From Dechloromonas agitata is5 (GTDB lineage: Bacteria > Pseudomonadota > Gammaproteobacteria > Burkholderiales > Rhodocyclaceae): a DNA stretch of 64,000 nucleotides. Location: NCBI RefSeq assembly GCF_000519045.1, contig NZ_KI912532.1:2595867-2659866 (forward strand), in the 5' to 3' direction. The position numbers and the translations under genes are program-made. This document shows positions 52,106 through 61,506 of the stretch, in pieces. Under the pieces are notes generated by a model. It was not told the DNA's origin, made no database searches, and saw nothing but the letters and a program-made list of their open reading frames with translations. Every line of letters begins with the position of its first letter. The stretch's first letter is position 1.

Positions 52106-52642
52106 TCAGTGTCGGCGCAACATTTCCCGGCTCAGGGCATTGAACTGCTCGGCCAGTTCGTGTTGCAGGAAGTTGCTGCCGAGGGAACTGGGTAGCCAGT
52201 TGGCCGGCTCGATCTCGATGCGGTAATCGATTTCGCTGCCGCCCTCCAGGGGGCGGACCTGCATCACGCTCTGCATGCGTCGAGCCGACCCCGAGAGGGA
52301 TTTGGACAGGATGCGCCGGCCGTCGACAAGCTCGATCTGGCGCAGGCTTTCGAAGGGCATCGAGAAGGGGCCGAAGCTGATTTTTCCTTGCTGGGCGACC
52401 TGGTACTGGTTGTGATGGCGGGCAACGATGCGGCTGCTGGTCAGGCCCGGCATGAATTCCGGCATGCGTTCGAAATCGGTCAGCACGGCCATCACGACAG
52501 CGGGCGAGGCCGGCGTTCTCAGGCGCAGGCTGCCGTAATAGGTGCCATCCCGGTAGTCGACCGTGACCTCGTCATCGCTCAGGGCCCAGGCGGCTCCGGC
52601 CAGCAGGAGCAATGCGGCGATGTGGGTGAGCGATCTTGGCAC
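52106..52642 (-). CDS. Exported SRPBCC (START-like) protein in the metal efflux operon
   Basis: This 178-residue protein has a signal peptide (HIAALLLLAGAAWALS) and a START-like fold (VVMAVLTDFERMPEFMPGLT, VAQQGKISFGPFSMPF, EIDYRIEIEP), so it is a periplasmic ligand-binding protein. It begins five bases after the RND pump gene on the same strand and is almost certainly co-transcribed with it. Its ligand and its link to metal export are unknown. Confidence 0.75.
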   Translation of the reverse strand: MPRSLTHIAALLLLAGAAWALSDDEVTVDYRDGTYYGSLRLRTPASPAVVMAVLTDFERMPEFMPGLTSSRIVARHHNQYQVAQQGKISFGPFSMPFESLRQIELVDGRRILSKSLSGSARRMQSVMQVRPLEGGSEIDYRIEIEPANWLPSSLGSNFLQHELAEQFNALSREMLRRH

Positions 52643-52647
52643 GTCGT

Positions 52648-55600
52648 TCAGTGCAGCGCGCGGGCCAGCCGGGGGTGGGTCGCCACGTAATGATAAAGGG
52701 CGGGCAGTACGTACAGGGTCAGGATCGTGGCGGAGATCAGGCCGCCGATGACGACCAGCGCCAGCGGACGCTGGGTCTCCGAACCGATCCCGCGCGACAG
52801 CGCCATCGGCAGCAGGCCGAGCATGGCCAGCCAGGCGGTCATCAGCACGGTGCGCAGACGGGAGAGGGCGCCGCGGAAGACTGCTTCGTGGGGACGCATG
52901 CCTTCCAGGCGCAACTGGTTGATATGGCTGACCATCACGACGCCATTGAGCACGGCCTGGCCGAACAGGGCGATGAAGCCGATGGCGGCAGATACCGAGA
53001 GCGGGATGCCGGTGAGCAGCAGGGCGAAGATGCCACCGATCAGTGCGAAGGGAATGTTGCAGATGATGATCAGCGCGTCACGGAAGGACTTGAAGGCGTC
53101 GAAGAGCAGCACGAAGATCATCAGTATGGAAAGTGGCACGACCAGCATCAGGCGCTGCATGGCGCGCTCCTGGTTCTCGAATTCGCCGGACCAGGTGATC
53201 GTGTAGCCTTGCGGCAACTTCATGTCGGCCGTTGCCTTCTGCATGTCGGCGACGACGCTGCCCATGTCGCGGTCGCGGATGAAGACGCCGATGGCGACGA
53301 CGCGCTGGCCGGATTCGCGGGCGATGTTCATGGCGCCGCTGCCGAGCTTGAAATCGACCAGCGCCGAGAGCGGCACCTGAGCCCCGGCGGGCGTCGGGAC
53401 CAGCACTTCCTTCAGCTTGTCGAGCTGGCGCGAGGGTTCGGCCAGGCGGACGACGACGCTGAAATGGCGGTCGCCTTCCCACAGCTCGGTGGCGGCCTTG
53501 CCGGCCAGGGCTGTTTCGACGACGTCCTGGACGTCCATCACGTTCAGGCCGTAGCGGGCAGCTGCGGCACGGTCGATTTCCAGACGGTACTGCGGCAGGT
53601 CGCCATCGCGGTCGATGAAGGCGCGCACGACGCCGGGCACGTTGCCGATGCGGTCGAGGATTTGCCGGCCTTCGGCACGCAGCGTTGCCATGTCGTCGCC
53701 GAACAGCTTGATGACGATCTGGCCGTCGATCTGCGAGATGGATTCGAGGATCTGGTCGCGTACCGGTTGGCTGAAGGTCGGCTCGATACCCGGCATGTCG
53801 TTCAGCTTGTCTTCCATGTCGCGGACCAGTTGTTCCTTGGTCATGCCCTTGCGCCAGGCGCTGTCCGGTTTCAGGTCGACCAGCATTTCGGTCATGTTGA
53901 TGTTCTTCGGGTCGGTGCCGTCTTCCGGGCGGCCGCCCTTGGAGATCACCGCCTTGACTTCGGGGAAATCGGCGATGACGCGGCGCAGCTTGCGCAGTTC
54001 GCCGCGTGCCTCATCGACGGAAACCGAGGTCGGCAGTGTGATGTTGATCCAGATCGAGCCTTCGTTGAGTTCCGGCAGGAACTCCGTACCCAGTTTCGGC
54101 ACCAGGGCAGCGGTAATGGCGAGGGCAAGCAGGGCGGCGCCCAGCACCTTGCGCGTGTTGGCCAGCACCCAGGCGAGCATCGGTTCGTACAGGTTGTGCA
54201 GGCGGTGCATCAGCTTGGTTTCCTCGTGCGGCACGTGGTTGCGGAAGGCGATCTTCGACAGGAAGGGAACCAGCGTCAGCGACAGGATCAACGAGGTGAT
54301 CAGCGCGGCGACGACGGAGTAGGCCATCGGGGCAAAGATCTTGCCCTCGTGGCGCTGCATGGTGAAGATCGGCAGGTGAGCGACGATGATGATGATCATC
54401 GAGAAAACCGTCGGCCGGCCGACTTCGATGACCGCTTCGTGGATGGTCCGGACGCGCGGCCGGTGATCTTCCAGCTTGCTGGCTTCGCCGAGGCGTCGGA
54501 AGATGTTCTCGATGACGATCACCGCGCCATCGACGATGATGCCGAAGTCCATCGCCCCCAGCGACAGCAGGTTGGCGGGAATGCCGACCAGGCTGAGGCC
54601 GATGAAGGTGCCGAGCAGGGCGAGCGGGATCACGGTGGCGACGATGCCGGCGGCCCGCAGGTCGGCCAGGAAGATGTAGAGCACCAGCATGACCAACGCC
54701 GCGCCTTCCAGCAGGTTGCTGTAGACGGTTTTCAGGGTCTTGCCGATCAGCCAGGAGCGGTCGTAGTAGGGAATCAGCTGCACACCGGCCGGCAGGCCGC
54801 CGCTGTTCAGCTTGTCCACCTTCGCCTTCAGCGCATCGAGCACCAGGGAGGGGTTCTCGTCCTTGCGCAGCAGGACGATGCCGGATACCACGTCGTCCTG
54901 GTCACTGTCGGCGTCGGTATAGCCGACGATGCCCTGGGCCGGGACGCGCGACTCGACCACTTGGGCCACGTCGCGGACACGGAGCGGCGTTCCGTTGTTT
55001 TCGGCGACGACGACCTCGCCGATATCGGCCGAGCTGCGCAGGCGACCAATGGAACGGATGAGGAACTGCTGCCGGCCCTGCGCCACCGAGCCGCCGCCGG
55101 CATTGGCGTTGGCCCGCTGCAGCGCGCCATAGAGCTGGCCGATGGTGATTTTGTAGTCGCGCAGCTTGGCCAGGTCGGGATTCACTTCGTACTGGCGGAT
55201 CGGGCCGCCGAGCGAGACCACGTCGGCAATCCCTGGCACCTGCTTGAGCTGGCGCAGTACCGTCCAATCCTGGATGGCGCGCAGCTCGCTGGGCTTCATG
55301 CCCGGTGCGTCGAGCCGGTAGCGGAAGATCTCGCCAGTCGCCGTGGCCGGCGGCGCCAGTTCGGGTTCGACGCCAGGCGGCAGGTCGAGGCCGCGCAGGC
55401 GTTCCTCGACCAGTTGCCGCGCCATGAACAGGCTGGGTTTCTCGTCGAAGGTGACGACGATGAAGGAGAGTCCGAACTGCGTGTGCGAGAACATGCGGAT
55501 CGAGTTCGGCACGCCGGACAGGGCGATTTCGAGCGGAATGGTGACCTGCTTCTCTACTTCTTCCGGGGCGCGCCCGGGGAAGAGGGTGATGATCGTGACC

Positions 55601-55737
55601 TGGGTGTCGGTGACATCCGGGAAGGCCTCGATCGGTAGGCTGCGGAAGGCGGCGATGCCGGCGCCGATGAAAAGCAGCAGGCCGAGGACGATGTACAGCG
55701 GCTGATGCAGCGCGAAGTGGCTGATGCGCTTGATCAT
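52648..55737 (-). CDS. Heavy-metal RND efflux pump (CusA/CzcA family)
   Basis: This 1029-residue inner-membrane proton-driven exporter has the family start ISHFALHQPLYIVLGLLL. The transmembrane signature DFGIIVDGAVIVIEN matches the DFG-DGA-EN pattern of divalent-metal (Czc/Cnr-like) pumps rather than the copper/silver CusA pattern. Further typical blocks are FPGRAPEEVEKQVTIPLE and ILMIFVLLFDAFKSFRDAL. The exact metal cannot be read from the gene. It overlaps the adaptor gene by four bases in the order outer-membrane factor, adaptor, pump. Confidence 0.92.
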   Translation of the reverse strand: MIKRISHFALHQPLYIVLGLLLFIGAGIAAFRSLPIEAFPDVTDTQVTIITLFPGRAPEEVEKQVTIPLEIALSGVPNSIRMFSHTQFGLSFIVVTFDEKPSLFMARQLVEERLRGLDLPPGVEPELAPPATATGEIFRYRLDAPGMKPSELRAIQDWTVLRQLKQVPGIADVVSLGGPIRQYEVNPDLAKLRDYKITIGQLYGALQRANANAGGGSVAQGRQQFLIRSIGRLRSSADIGEVVVAENNGTPLRVRDVAQVVESRVPAQGIVGYTDADSDQDDVVSGIVLLRKDENPSLVLDALKAKVDKLNSGGLPAGVQLIPYYDRSWLIGKTLKTVYSNLLEGAALVMLVLYIFLADLRAAGIVATVIPLALLGTFIGLSLVGIPANLLSLGAMDFGIIVDGAVIVIENIFRRLGEASKLEDHRPRVRTIHEAVIEVGRPTVFSMIIIIVAHLPIFTMQRHEGKIFAPMAYSVVAALITSLILSLTLVPFLSKIAFRNHVPHEETKLMHRLHNLYEPMLAWVLANTRKVLGAALLALAITAALVPKLGTEFLPELNEGSIWINITLPTSVSVDEARGELRKLRRVIADFPEVKAVISKGGRPEDGTDPKNINMTEMLVDLKPDSAWRKGMTKEQLVRDMEDKLNDMPGIEPTFSQPVRDQILESISQIDGQIVIKLFGDDMATLRAEGRQILDRIGNVPGVVRAFIDRDGDLPQYRLEIDRAAAARYGLNVMDVQDVVETALAGKAATELWEGDRHFSVVVRLAEPSRQLDKLKEVLVPTPAGAQVPLSALVDFKLGSGAMNIARESGQRVVAIGVFIRDRDMGSVVADMQKATADMKLPQGYTITWSGEFENQERAMQRLMLVVPLSILMIFVLLFDAFKSFRDALIIICNIPFALIGGIFALLLTGIPLSVSAAIGFIALFGQAVLNGVVMVSHINQLRLEGMRPHEAVFRGALSRLRTVLMTAWLAMLGLLPMALSRGIGSETQRPLALVVIGGLISATILTLYVLPALYHYVATHPRLARALH

Positions 55738-56861
55738 TTTGCCGCCTGCTTTTCAGCGGCACCGGCCGGCCTGAAGTATTTGAGCAGGTGCAGGCTGCCC
55801 TCGGCCACGACCTTGTCGCCCGCCTGCAAGCCGCCCAGGATGTCGACCTGCCCGTCGCGCTCGATGCCGGCCTCGACCGCCTGCCTGCGGTAACGGCCGG
55901 CGGCTTCCTCGACGAAAACATAGCGCTTGTCGCCCAACAGGAAAACGGCGGAGGCCGGCACGCGCAAGGCCGGGCTCGCTTCCAGCTCGACCAGGGCATT
56001 GACGAACATTTCCCCTTTCAGGCGGCGATCGGGGTTGGGCACTTCGCCCCGGACCTTGATGGTGCGCGTAGTCGGATCAACGAAATCGGCGACATGGCGG
56101 ATGACGCCGGTGAAACGCTCGCCCGGATATTGCCGGGTTTCGATCAGCAGCGGCTCGCCCTTCCGCAGGCGGGCCAGGTCGGCCTCGCTGGCGTCGATCT
56201 GAATCCACAGGCTGCTCGGATCGGTGACCACGAACAGCGGCGGGCCGGATTGGTCGGGGCGGAATTCCTGGCCCGGATTCAGGTTGCGCTCGACGACGCT
56301 GCCGGCCAGCGGACTGCGTAGCGCGTAGCTGCCATCGCCTTCGCCCCCCAGCCCGGCGACCCGTCGGCCAGCCCGTTCGGCTTCCGCCCGGGCAGCAATC
56401 GCCGCCGCTTCGGCCTGTTGCCAGTCCTTCTCGGCAACGACGCCGGCCTCGCGCAGCACGCGGGTGCGCTCCAGCGCCTGGGCGGCGACCTGTGCGTCGG
56501 CCCGTGCCTTGCGGGCATCGGCCAGGGCCTGGCCGTAGTCGGGCGAACTCAGGATGGCGAGGGGCTGGCCGATCTTGACCGGGGTGCCGACATCGACCGC
56601 GATGCGCTGGACCCGTCCGCCGACCTGCGGGAAGACGCGCACCGTCTTTTCTTCGTTCCAGACCAGGCGGCCGGGCAGGCGCAACAGGCCGCCCTTGTCC
56701 GGCTCGGCGACGGCGAGCTTGAGGAAACCGGCCTTGTCCGGCTCGGCGAGCAGGGCGATATCGCCCTCGACCTTGACGTTGGCGGCCTTCGGCGCTTCCG
56801 GTTCGGCCGAACAGCCGGCGAGGGCGAACAGGAGGGCAACCAGGATGGGAGTCAGCTTCAT
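55734..56861 (-). CDS. Metal efflux periplasmic adaptor (CusB/CzcB family)
   Basis: This 375-residue membrane-fusion protein has a lipobox signal (LLFALAGCSAE), a barrel-sandwich part (GGRVQRIAVDVGTPVKIGQP), a coiled-coil hairpin (ADARKARADAQVAAQALERT) and beta-barrel blocks (GTVVDRNLN-like SVVERNLNPGQEF). It joins pump and outer-membrane channel. It overlaps the neighbouring genes by four bases on both sides. Confidence 0.93.
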   Translation of the reverse strand: MKLTPILVALLFALAGCSAEPEAPKAANVKVEGDIALLAEPDKAGFLKLAVAEPDKGGLLRLPGRLVWNEEKTVRVFPQVGGRVQRIAVDVGTPVKIGQPLAILSSPDYGQALADARKARADAQVAAQALERTRVLREAGVVAEKDWQQAEAAAIAARAEAERAGRRVAGLGGEGDGSYALRSPLAGSVVERNLNPGQEFRPDQSGPPLFVVTDPSSLWIQIDASEADLARLRKGEPLLIETRQYPGERFTGVIRHVADFVDPTTRTIKVRGEVPNPDRRLKGEMFVNALVELEASPALRVPASAVFLLGDKRYVFVEEAAGRYRRQAVEAGIERDGQVDILGGLQAGDKVVAEGSLHLLKYFRPAGAAEKQAAK

Positions 56862-58099
56862 GGGGTTTTCCTGAATTCGGCCTGGACCTGCCAGGCAGAC
56901 AAGGCTTTGGCGTAATCGGCCCGCGCACTGGTGGTTTCGATCTGGATCTGGCGCAGGGTTCGGCGGGCGTCGAGCAGGTCCATCAGGCTCATGGCACCTT
57001 TGCCGTAGGCGAGTTCGGCCGCCCTGGCGACGCGCTCGGCATCGGCCAGCAGGCCACCCTCCAGGCGCTGCATGCGGTCGCGGGCGGCGAGCAAGGTGCT
57101 GCGGGCCTGGGCAACCTGGCCGATGGCGACGGCCTGCTGCTGTTCGACGAGCAGGCGGGCCGCGTTGTAATCGCTTTCGGCGCGGGCGATTTCGCCCTCG
57201 TACTCGTGCCAGATGAAGAGCGGCACGCTGACGCCGAAGCCGTAGCTGTTGGTCGGCGCATTCTGCAGATTGCGTTCGAACTGGACGCCGACCGAAATAT
57301 CGCGATTGCGCTTGGCGCGGGCCAGATCGCGGTCGGCCTCGGCGGCCTGCAGGCGCTTGCGGGCGGCGGCCAGGTCGGGGCGCTCGTCGAGCGGGGCGGC
57401 CTGGAAGGCAATTTCCTCAAGTTGCGGCCAGTTGTCGGCGGCGACCAGTTGCTCGGCTTCGCGGTCGCGGCCGATCAGGTAGGCGAGCATCTGCTGGGCC
57501 TGGGCCAGGTCGGCCTGCGCCTGCCGGGCATCGGCTTCGGCCCGGGCCTGGTCGATCTGCAGGCGGGAGACGTCGACCGGTGCCAGATCGCCGGCCTTCT
57601 GGCGCAGCCGGCCGGCCTGGGCCGACTTGCCGTAGAGGGCTGCGGTATCGCGGGCGAGTTCGAGCTTTTCCTGCGCCAGACGCAGGTTGTAATAGGCCTG
57701 GTGCAGGTCGCCGAGCTGCTGGCGGGCCGTGTCGTCGCGCTCCAGCCGGGCGGCATCGAGGCGCGCCTCGGCACCCCTGACGCGCAGGTCGCGCTTGCCG
57801 CCGCGCTCGATCAGCTGTTCGAGGCGAAACTGGGTGTCCATCCGCTTGTCCTTCAGCGCGCCGCCGCCCAGGCCGGATTGCGGGCTGACCGACAGGGCGT
57901 TGAGCGAGAAGTCGGGGTTGGGGCGCTGGCCGGCGGCCTGCATGTCGGCCACGGCGCCGGTCACGGCAGTATCCGCCAGGCGGAGTTCGCGGCTGTGTTC
58001 GCGCCAAAGGGCTTCGGCATCATGCAGGGACAGGGAAAGGGGGCTGCCGGCAACAGCCAGGCCGGGCAGGGAAAGCAGGAGTGTCAGCAGGTGTCGCAT
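56858..58099 (-). CDS. Outer-membrane efflux channel (CusC/CzcC family)
   Basis: This 413-residue TolC-like protein has a signal peptide (LLTLLLSLPGLAVAGSP) and two outer-membrane-efflux repeats (NPDFSLNALSVSPQSGLGGG, NRDISVGVQFERNLQ and long helices). It is the first gene of the operon, 64 bases from the divergent response regulator, so one short region holds both promoters. Confidence 0.92.
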   Translation of the reverse strand: MRHLLTLLLSLPGLAVAGSPLSLSLHDAEALWREHSRELRLADTAVTGAVADMQAAGQRPNPDFSLNALSVSPQSGLGGGALKDKRMDTQFRLEQLIERGGKRDLRVRGAEARLDAARLERDDTARQQLGDLHQAYYNLRLAQEKLELARDTAALYGKSAQAGRLRQKAGDLAPVDVSRLQIDQARAEADARQAQADLAQAQQMLAYLIGRDREAEQLVAADNWPQLEEIAFQAAPLDERPDLAAARKRLQAAEADRDLARAKRNRDISVGVQFERNLQNAPTNSYGFGVSVPLFIWHEYEGEIARAESDYNAARLLVEQQQAVAIGQVAQARSTLLAARDRMQRLEGGLLADAERVARAAELAYGKGAMSLMDLLDARRTLRQIQIETTSARADYAKALSAWQVQAEFRKTP

Positions 58100-58163
58100 C
58101 AGGGAGGACTCAGGGTTGCCGTGCTATCGTATGGAGTTCGCCTGACCGCTTTCTGACCATCCG

Positions 58164-58844
58164 ATGCGTATCCTGCTGATCGAAGACGACGCCCTGCTGG
58201 CCGATGGACTGGCCCGTGCCCTGCGCCATTCCGGCTATGTTGTTGACCTGGCCGACAACGGCAAACTGGCCGATGCCATGCTGGCCGAGAACACCTACGA
58301 GCTGGCCATCCTCGACCTCGGCCTGCCCGGCCTGGACGGTGGTGAGGTGTTGCGGCGCCTGCGTTCCCGGCGCCAGCCGACGCCGGTTCTCGTGCTTTCC
58401 GCCCGGCTGGCCGTCGAGGAGCGGGTGCGCGTGCTCGACCTCGGGGCCGACGATTACGTCGTCAAGCCGGTTCGCCTCGACGAACTGGAAGCCCGGGTAC
58501 GCGCCCTGATCCGGCGTGGGCAGGGCGGGGCGGTGCCGGACGTCATGCTCGGCCGCTTGCGCCTGGACACCGTCGGCAAGCGTGCCTGGCTTGACGACAC
58601 GGCGCTCGACCTCAATGCGCGGGAATGGGCGGCGCTCGCTTTCCTGACCTCGCGGGTCAATCGCATCGTCAGCAAGGAACAGTTGATGCAGGCACTCTAC
58701 GACTGGCAGGACGAGATTTCGGCCAATGCCATCGAAAAGCTCGTCTCGCGGCTGCGCAGCAAGCTCGAAGTGGCCGGGATCACGATCCGGACGGTGCGCG
58801 GGCTGGGTTACTACCTCGAAAAGCCGGACGATGCCGAAGCGTAA
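58164..58844 (+). CDS. OmpR-family response regulator next to the metal efflux operon
   Basis: This 226-residue protein has a receiver domain with acidic pocket IEDDALLADG and phospho-acceptor Asp51 (LAILDLGLPGLDGG), the conserved Lys in VVKPVRLDELEARV and a winged-helix DNA-binding domain (LNAREWAALAFLTSRVNRIV, IRTVRGLGYYLEKP). It is divergent from the efflux genes and probably activates them. The kinase gene overlaps its end by 14 bases. Confidence 0.94.
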   Translation: MRILLIEDDALLADGLARALRHSGYVVDLADNGKLADAMLAENTYELAILDLGLPGLDGGEVLRRLRSRRQPTPVLVLSARLAVEERVRVLDLGADDYVVKPVRLDELEARVRALIRRGQGGAVPDVMLGRLRLDTVGKRAWLDDTALDLNAREWAALAFLTSRVNRIVSKEQLMQALYDWQDEISANAIEKLVSRLRSKLEVAGITIRTVRGLGYYLEKPDDAEA

Positions 58845-60225
58845 TGCCAGCAGCCTGCGCTGGATGCTGATCGACCGGCTGCTGCCGGCGATGCTCGGCC
58901 TGCTGCTGGTCGGTGCGCTGTCGGCCAACTGGGTCGCCTTGCGGGCGGCCACCAAGGCCTACGACCGCGGCCTGCTCGATACGGCTTTCGCCATTGCCGA
59001 GCAGTTGCAGATGGTCGACGGCAGGCCGCAACTGCCGCTGACGCAACAGGCCCGCACGGTGTTGCTGACTGACAAGTTCGACCGTGTCTTCTATGCCGTG
59101 CATGACGAGGCGGGTGAATTGCTCGACGGCAACCCCGAACTGCCCATGCCCCCCCTGGAAGATTTGCCGCAACTGGCCAGCGAGGGGCGCTGGTATTACG
59201 ACGGCACGCTGGGCGAGGAATCCATCCGCCTCGCCGCCTACCAGCGCCATTTCGGCTTTCAGACCGTCACCGTCCTGGCCGGCGAGACGCTGGTCAAACG
59301 CCGGGAACTGGTGCGCGACATCCTGCTTGGCATGCTGCTGCCCGAAATCCTGCTGGTGCTGGTCGCCGCGACTGTCATCTGGTTTGGCGTGCGCTCCGGC
59401 CTGCAGCCGCTGGAAGCTCTGCAGGCCGAGCTGGCCGACCGCTCGCAGAGCGACCTGCGCCCGGTCACCGTGGCGGTTCCCGAAGAAATCCAGCCGGTCG
59501 TCACCGAAATCAACGGCCTGTTGCAGCGACTGGATACGGCGCTGGCCAGCCAGCGCCATTTCGTGTCCGATGCCGCCCACCAGTTGCGTACGCCGATTGC
59601 CGCGCTGCTCGCCCAGGTCGAGGCGGCCCAGCAGGAGGCCGGGAGTGCGCGTCAGGGCGTCCTGTCCGGCATCCACGCGGCGGCCGGGCGGTTGGGCCAC
59701 CTGGTCGAACAACTGCTCGCCCTGGCCCGCGCCGAACCCAGCCTGGCCCAAGCCTCGGGCGAGGTGTCGCTGGTCGACCTGGTGCACCGGGTGGCCGAAA
59801 ACTGGCTGCCCAAGGCCATTAGCAAGGACATCGACCTCGGTTTTGAATTGCAGCCGGCTGTCCTGCATGGCAACGAATTGCTGCTCCAGGAATTGCTGGC
59901 CAACCTGCTCGACAATGCCCTGCGCCACACACCGACCAGCGGCGTGGTGACCGTTGCCTGCGGCCTGGCTGATGGGCGGGCCTGGTTGAGCGTGGAAGAC
60001 AGCGGCCCGGGCATCCCGGAAAGCGAGCGCGGCCGGATCGGCGAGCGCTTCTATCGACCGGCCGGGCAGACCGGCGACGGCTGCGGCCTCGGCCTGGCCA
60101 TCGTCCGGGAAATCGCGCGCCAGCATCAGGGCGACCTGCACATCGACCGCTCGCCGCGCCTGGGCGGTGCGCTGATGCGGGTCGATTTCCCGGAAGCGGT
60201 GCCGGCGTTCAGCCGAGCAGGGTGA
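58831..60225 (+). CDS. Sensor histidine kinase (TctE/QseC-like)
   Basis: This 464-residue membrane kinase has an N-terminal membrane segment (LLPAMLGLLLVGALSANWVA), a 2CSK-type periplasmic sensor part, a second membrane segment (LPEILLVLVAATVIWFGVR), a HAMP region, the phospho-acceptor His250 in SDAAHQLRTPIAALLAQVE and ATPase boxes (LLDNALRHTP, VEDSGPGIP, GCGLGLAIVREI). The start overlaps the regulator. A longer frame begins at 58726 within the regulator gene and is not used. Confidence 0.93.
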   Translation: MPKRNASSLRWMLIDRLLPAMLGLLLVGALSANWVALRAATKAYDRGLLDTAFAIAEQLQMVDGRPQLPLTQQARTVLLTDKFDRVFYAVHDEAGELLDGNPELPMPPLEDLPQLASEGRWYYDGTLGEESIRLAAYQRHFGFQTVTVLAGETLVKRRELVRDILLGMLLPEILLVLVAATVIWFGVRSGLQPLEALQAELADRSQSDLRPVTVAVPEEIQPVVTEINGLLQRLDTALASQRHFVSDAAHQLRTPIAALLAQVEAAQQEAGSARQGVLSGIHAAAGRLGHLVEQLLALARAEPSLAQASGEVSLVDLVHRVAENWLPKAISKDIDLGFELQPAVLHGNELLLQELLANLLDNALRHTPTSGVVTVACGLADGRAWLSVEDSGPGIPESERGRIGERFYRPAGQTGDGCGLGLAIVREIARQHQGDLHIDRSPRLGGALMRVDFPEAVPAFSRAG

Positions 60226-60622
60226 CCACCACCTCGCGCCGGTGACCCTGGGCCCGGTGTTCGAACAGGTAGATGCCTTGCCAGGTGCCGAGCAGCAACC
60301 GGCCATCGGCAAAGGGCACGCTGAGCGACACGCCGGTGAGCAGGGCGCGGGCGTGGGCGGCCATGTCGTCGTCGCCCTCCAGGTCGTGCAGGTAGGCCGG
60401 GTCGCCATCCGGCGCCCAGCGCCGGAGCAGGGTTTCCAGATCGACACGGACGCTGGCATCGGCGTTTTCGGTGATTGCCAGGCCACAACTGGTGTGGCGC
60501 ACGAAGACATGGGCGATGCCGTTTGCCGCCTTGGCCTGGCGGACCACGGCGGCCACCGCGTCGGTGATTTCGATGCTGCCCCGGCCGTGTGTCGGGATAC
60601 TCAGGCGGTGCTGGTCAGCCAT
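60209..60622 (-). CDS. YjbQ-family protein
   Basis: This 137-residue UPF0047/YjbQ protein has VFVRHTSCGLAITENADASV, LHDLEGDDDMAAHARALLTG and LLLGTWQGIYLFEHR, all family hallmarks. Family members show weak thiamine phosphate synthase activity and their main role is unknown. It overlaps the 3' end of the convergent kinase gene by 17 bases. ATG 60622 is chosen because homology begins there. Confidence 0.9.
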   Translation of the reverse strand: MADQHRLSIPTHGRGSIEITDAVAAVVRQAKAANGIAHVFVRHTSCGLAITENADASVRVDLETLLRRWAPDGDPAYLHDLEGDDDMAAHARALLTGVSLSVPFADGRLLLGTWQGIYLFEHRAQGHRREVVVTLLG

Positions 60623-60629
60623 CAACGGC

Positions 60630-60998
60630 TCATTCCTTGTTCTTGAGCAGGCCCTGCAGCGCGGCGAACGGGTTGTGGGTGGCGCCGCCGCCGCGGCCCG
60701 AACGGGCATCGGTGTAGCCACGATCGGCCTCGATCTGCTTCTGGTGCTCGTTGTCGTGGCAATAGAGGCAGAGCAGTTCCCAGTTGCTGCCATCCGATGG
60801 GTTGTTGTCGTGGTTGTGGTCGCGATGATGGACGGTTAGCTCGCGCAGGTTGGCGTGGGTGAATTCCCGGGCGCAGCGGCCGCAGATCCACGGGTAGAGC
60901 TTGAGCGCTTTTTCTCGGTAACCCTCGGCGCGGGCGTCGGCCGCCTGGCGGGCGGCAAGGACGACCTGGTCGAGGCGGGCGTGGTCGATTTTCTTCAT
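60630..60998 (-). CDS. yajD: YajD-family HNH nuclease
   Basis: This 122-residue protein has an HNH motif with a zinc-binding frame: CGRCAREF, LTVHHRDHNHDNNPSDGSNW and LLCLYCHDNEH. It resembles E. coli YajD. The cellular substrate is unknown. ATG 60998 has AGGAG seven bases upstream. The yjbQ-like gene follows after seven bases. Confidence 0.9.
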   Translation of the reverse strand: MKKIDHARLDQVVLAARQAADARAEGYREKALKLYPWICGRCAREFTHANLRELTVHHRDHNHDNNPSDGSNWELLCLYCHDNEHQKQIEADRGYTDARSGRGGGATHNPFAALQGLLKNKE

Positions 60999-61077
60999 GC
61001 GGGTCTCCTGAGTTTTTTCGATTCTACGCCGCAAGCCCTAAAATCGGATTTCTCCCCATTTTCTTCCCGCTACCGCC

Positions 61078-61506
61078 ATGCCACGTATCAAGATCGACCT
61101 GCCCGAATCCTTCACCTTCTCGACCGAAATCCCGATCTACATCGGCCACATCAACTATGGCCACCACCTCGACAACGCCCAGCTGATCTCGCTGGTTTCC
61201 GAGGCGCGGGTGCGTTACTTCAAGTCGATGGGCTATTCCGAACTCGATGTCGAAGGTGTCGGCATCGTCGTTGCCGACGTGGCAGCGCAATATCGTTCGG
61301 AGGCCTTCCACGGCGAAACGCTGCACGTCGAAATGACCGCCAACGATTTCAACAAATACGGCTGCGATCTCGTCTGGCGCCTGAGCGACCAGGCCACTGG
61401 CCGCGAAGTGGCGCGCGGCAAGCACGGCATCATCTTCTTCGACTACACGGCCCGCAAGGCGACCTCGGTGCCGCCGGCCTTCGTCGCCAAGGCGCAGCAG
61501 GCATGA
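61078..61506 (+). CDS. 4HBT-type thioesterase
   Basis: This 142-residue hotdog-fold protein has IGHINYGHHLDNAQLISLVS (the usual active Asp/Asn region) and HVEMTANDFNKYGCDLVWRL. It would hydrolyse acyl-CoA or a similar thioester, substrate unknown. Its TGA overlaps the ATG of the radical SAM gene, so the two are coupled. Confidence 0.88.
   Translation: MPRIKIDLPESFTFSTEIPIYIGHINYGHHLDNAQLISLVSEARVRYFKSMGYSELDVEGVGIVVADVAAQYRSEAFHGETLHVEMTANDFNKYGCDLVWRLSDQATGREVARGKHGIIFFDYTARKATSVPPAFVAKAQQA

Noticed and set aside
52636-55638. A 1000-codon open frame on the + strand
   Set aside because: It is the antisense shadow of the RND pump gene. Its translation is rich in Asp, His and Gln with no domain, while the minus strand encodes a full pump.
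60855-61502. An N-terminal extension of the radical SAM frame
   Set aside because: It crosses the HNH gene start and the whole thioesterase gene in another frame. The ATG at 61503 overlaps the thioesterase stop in the usual coupled way.
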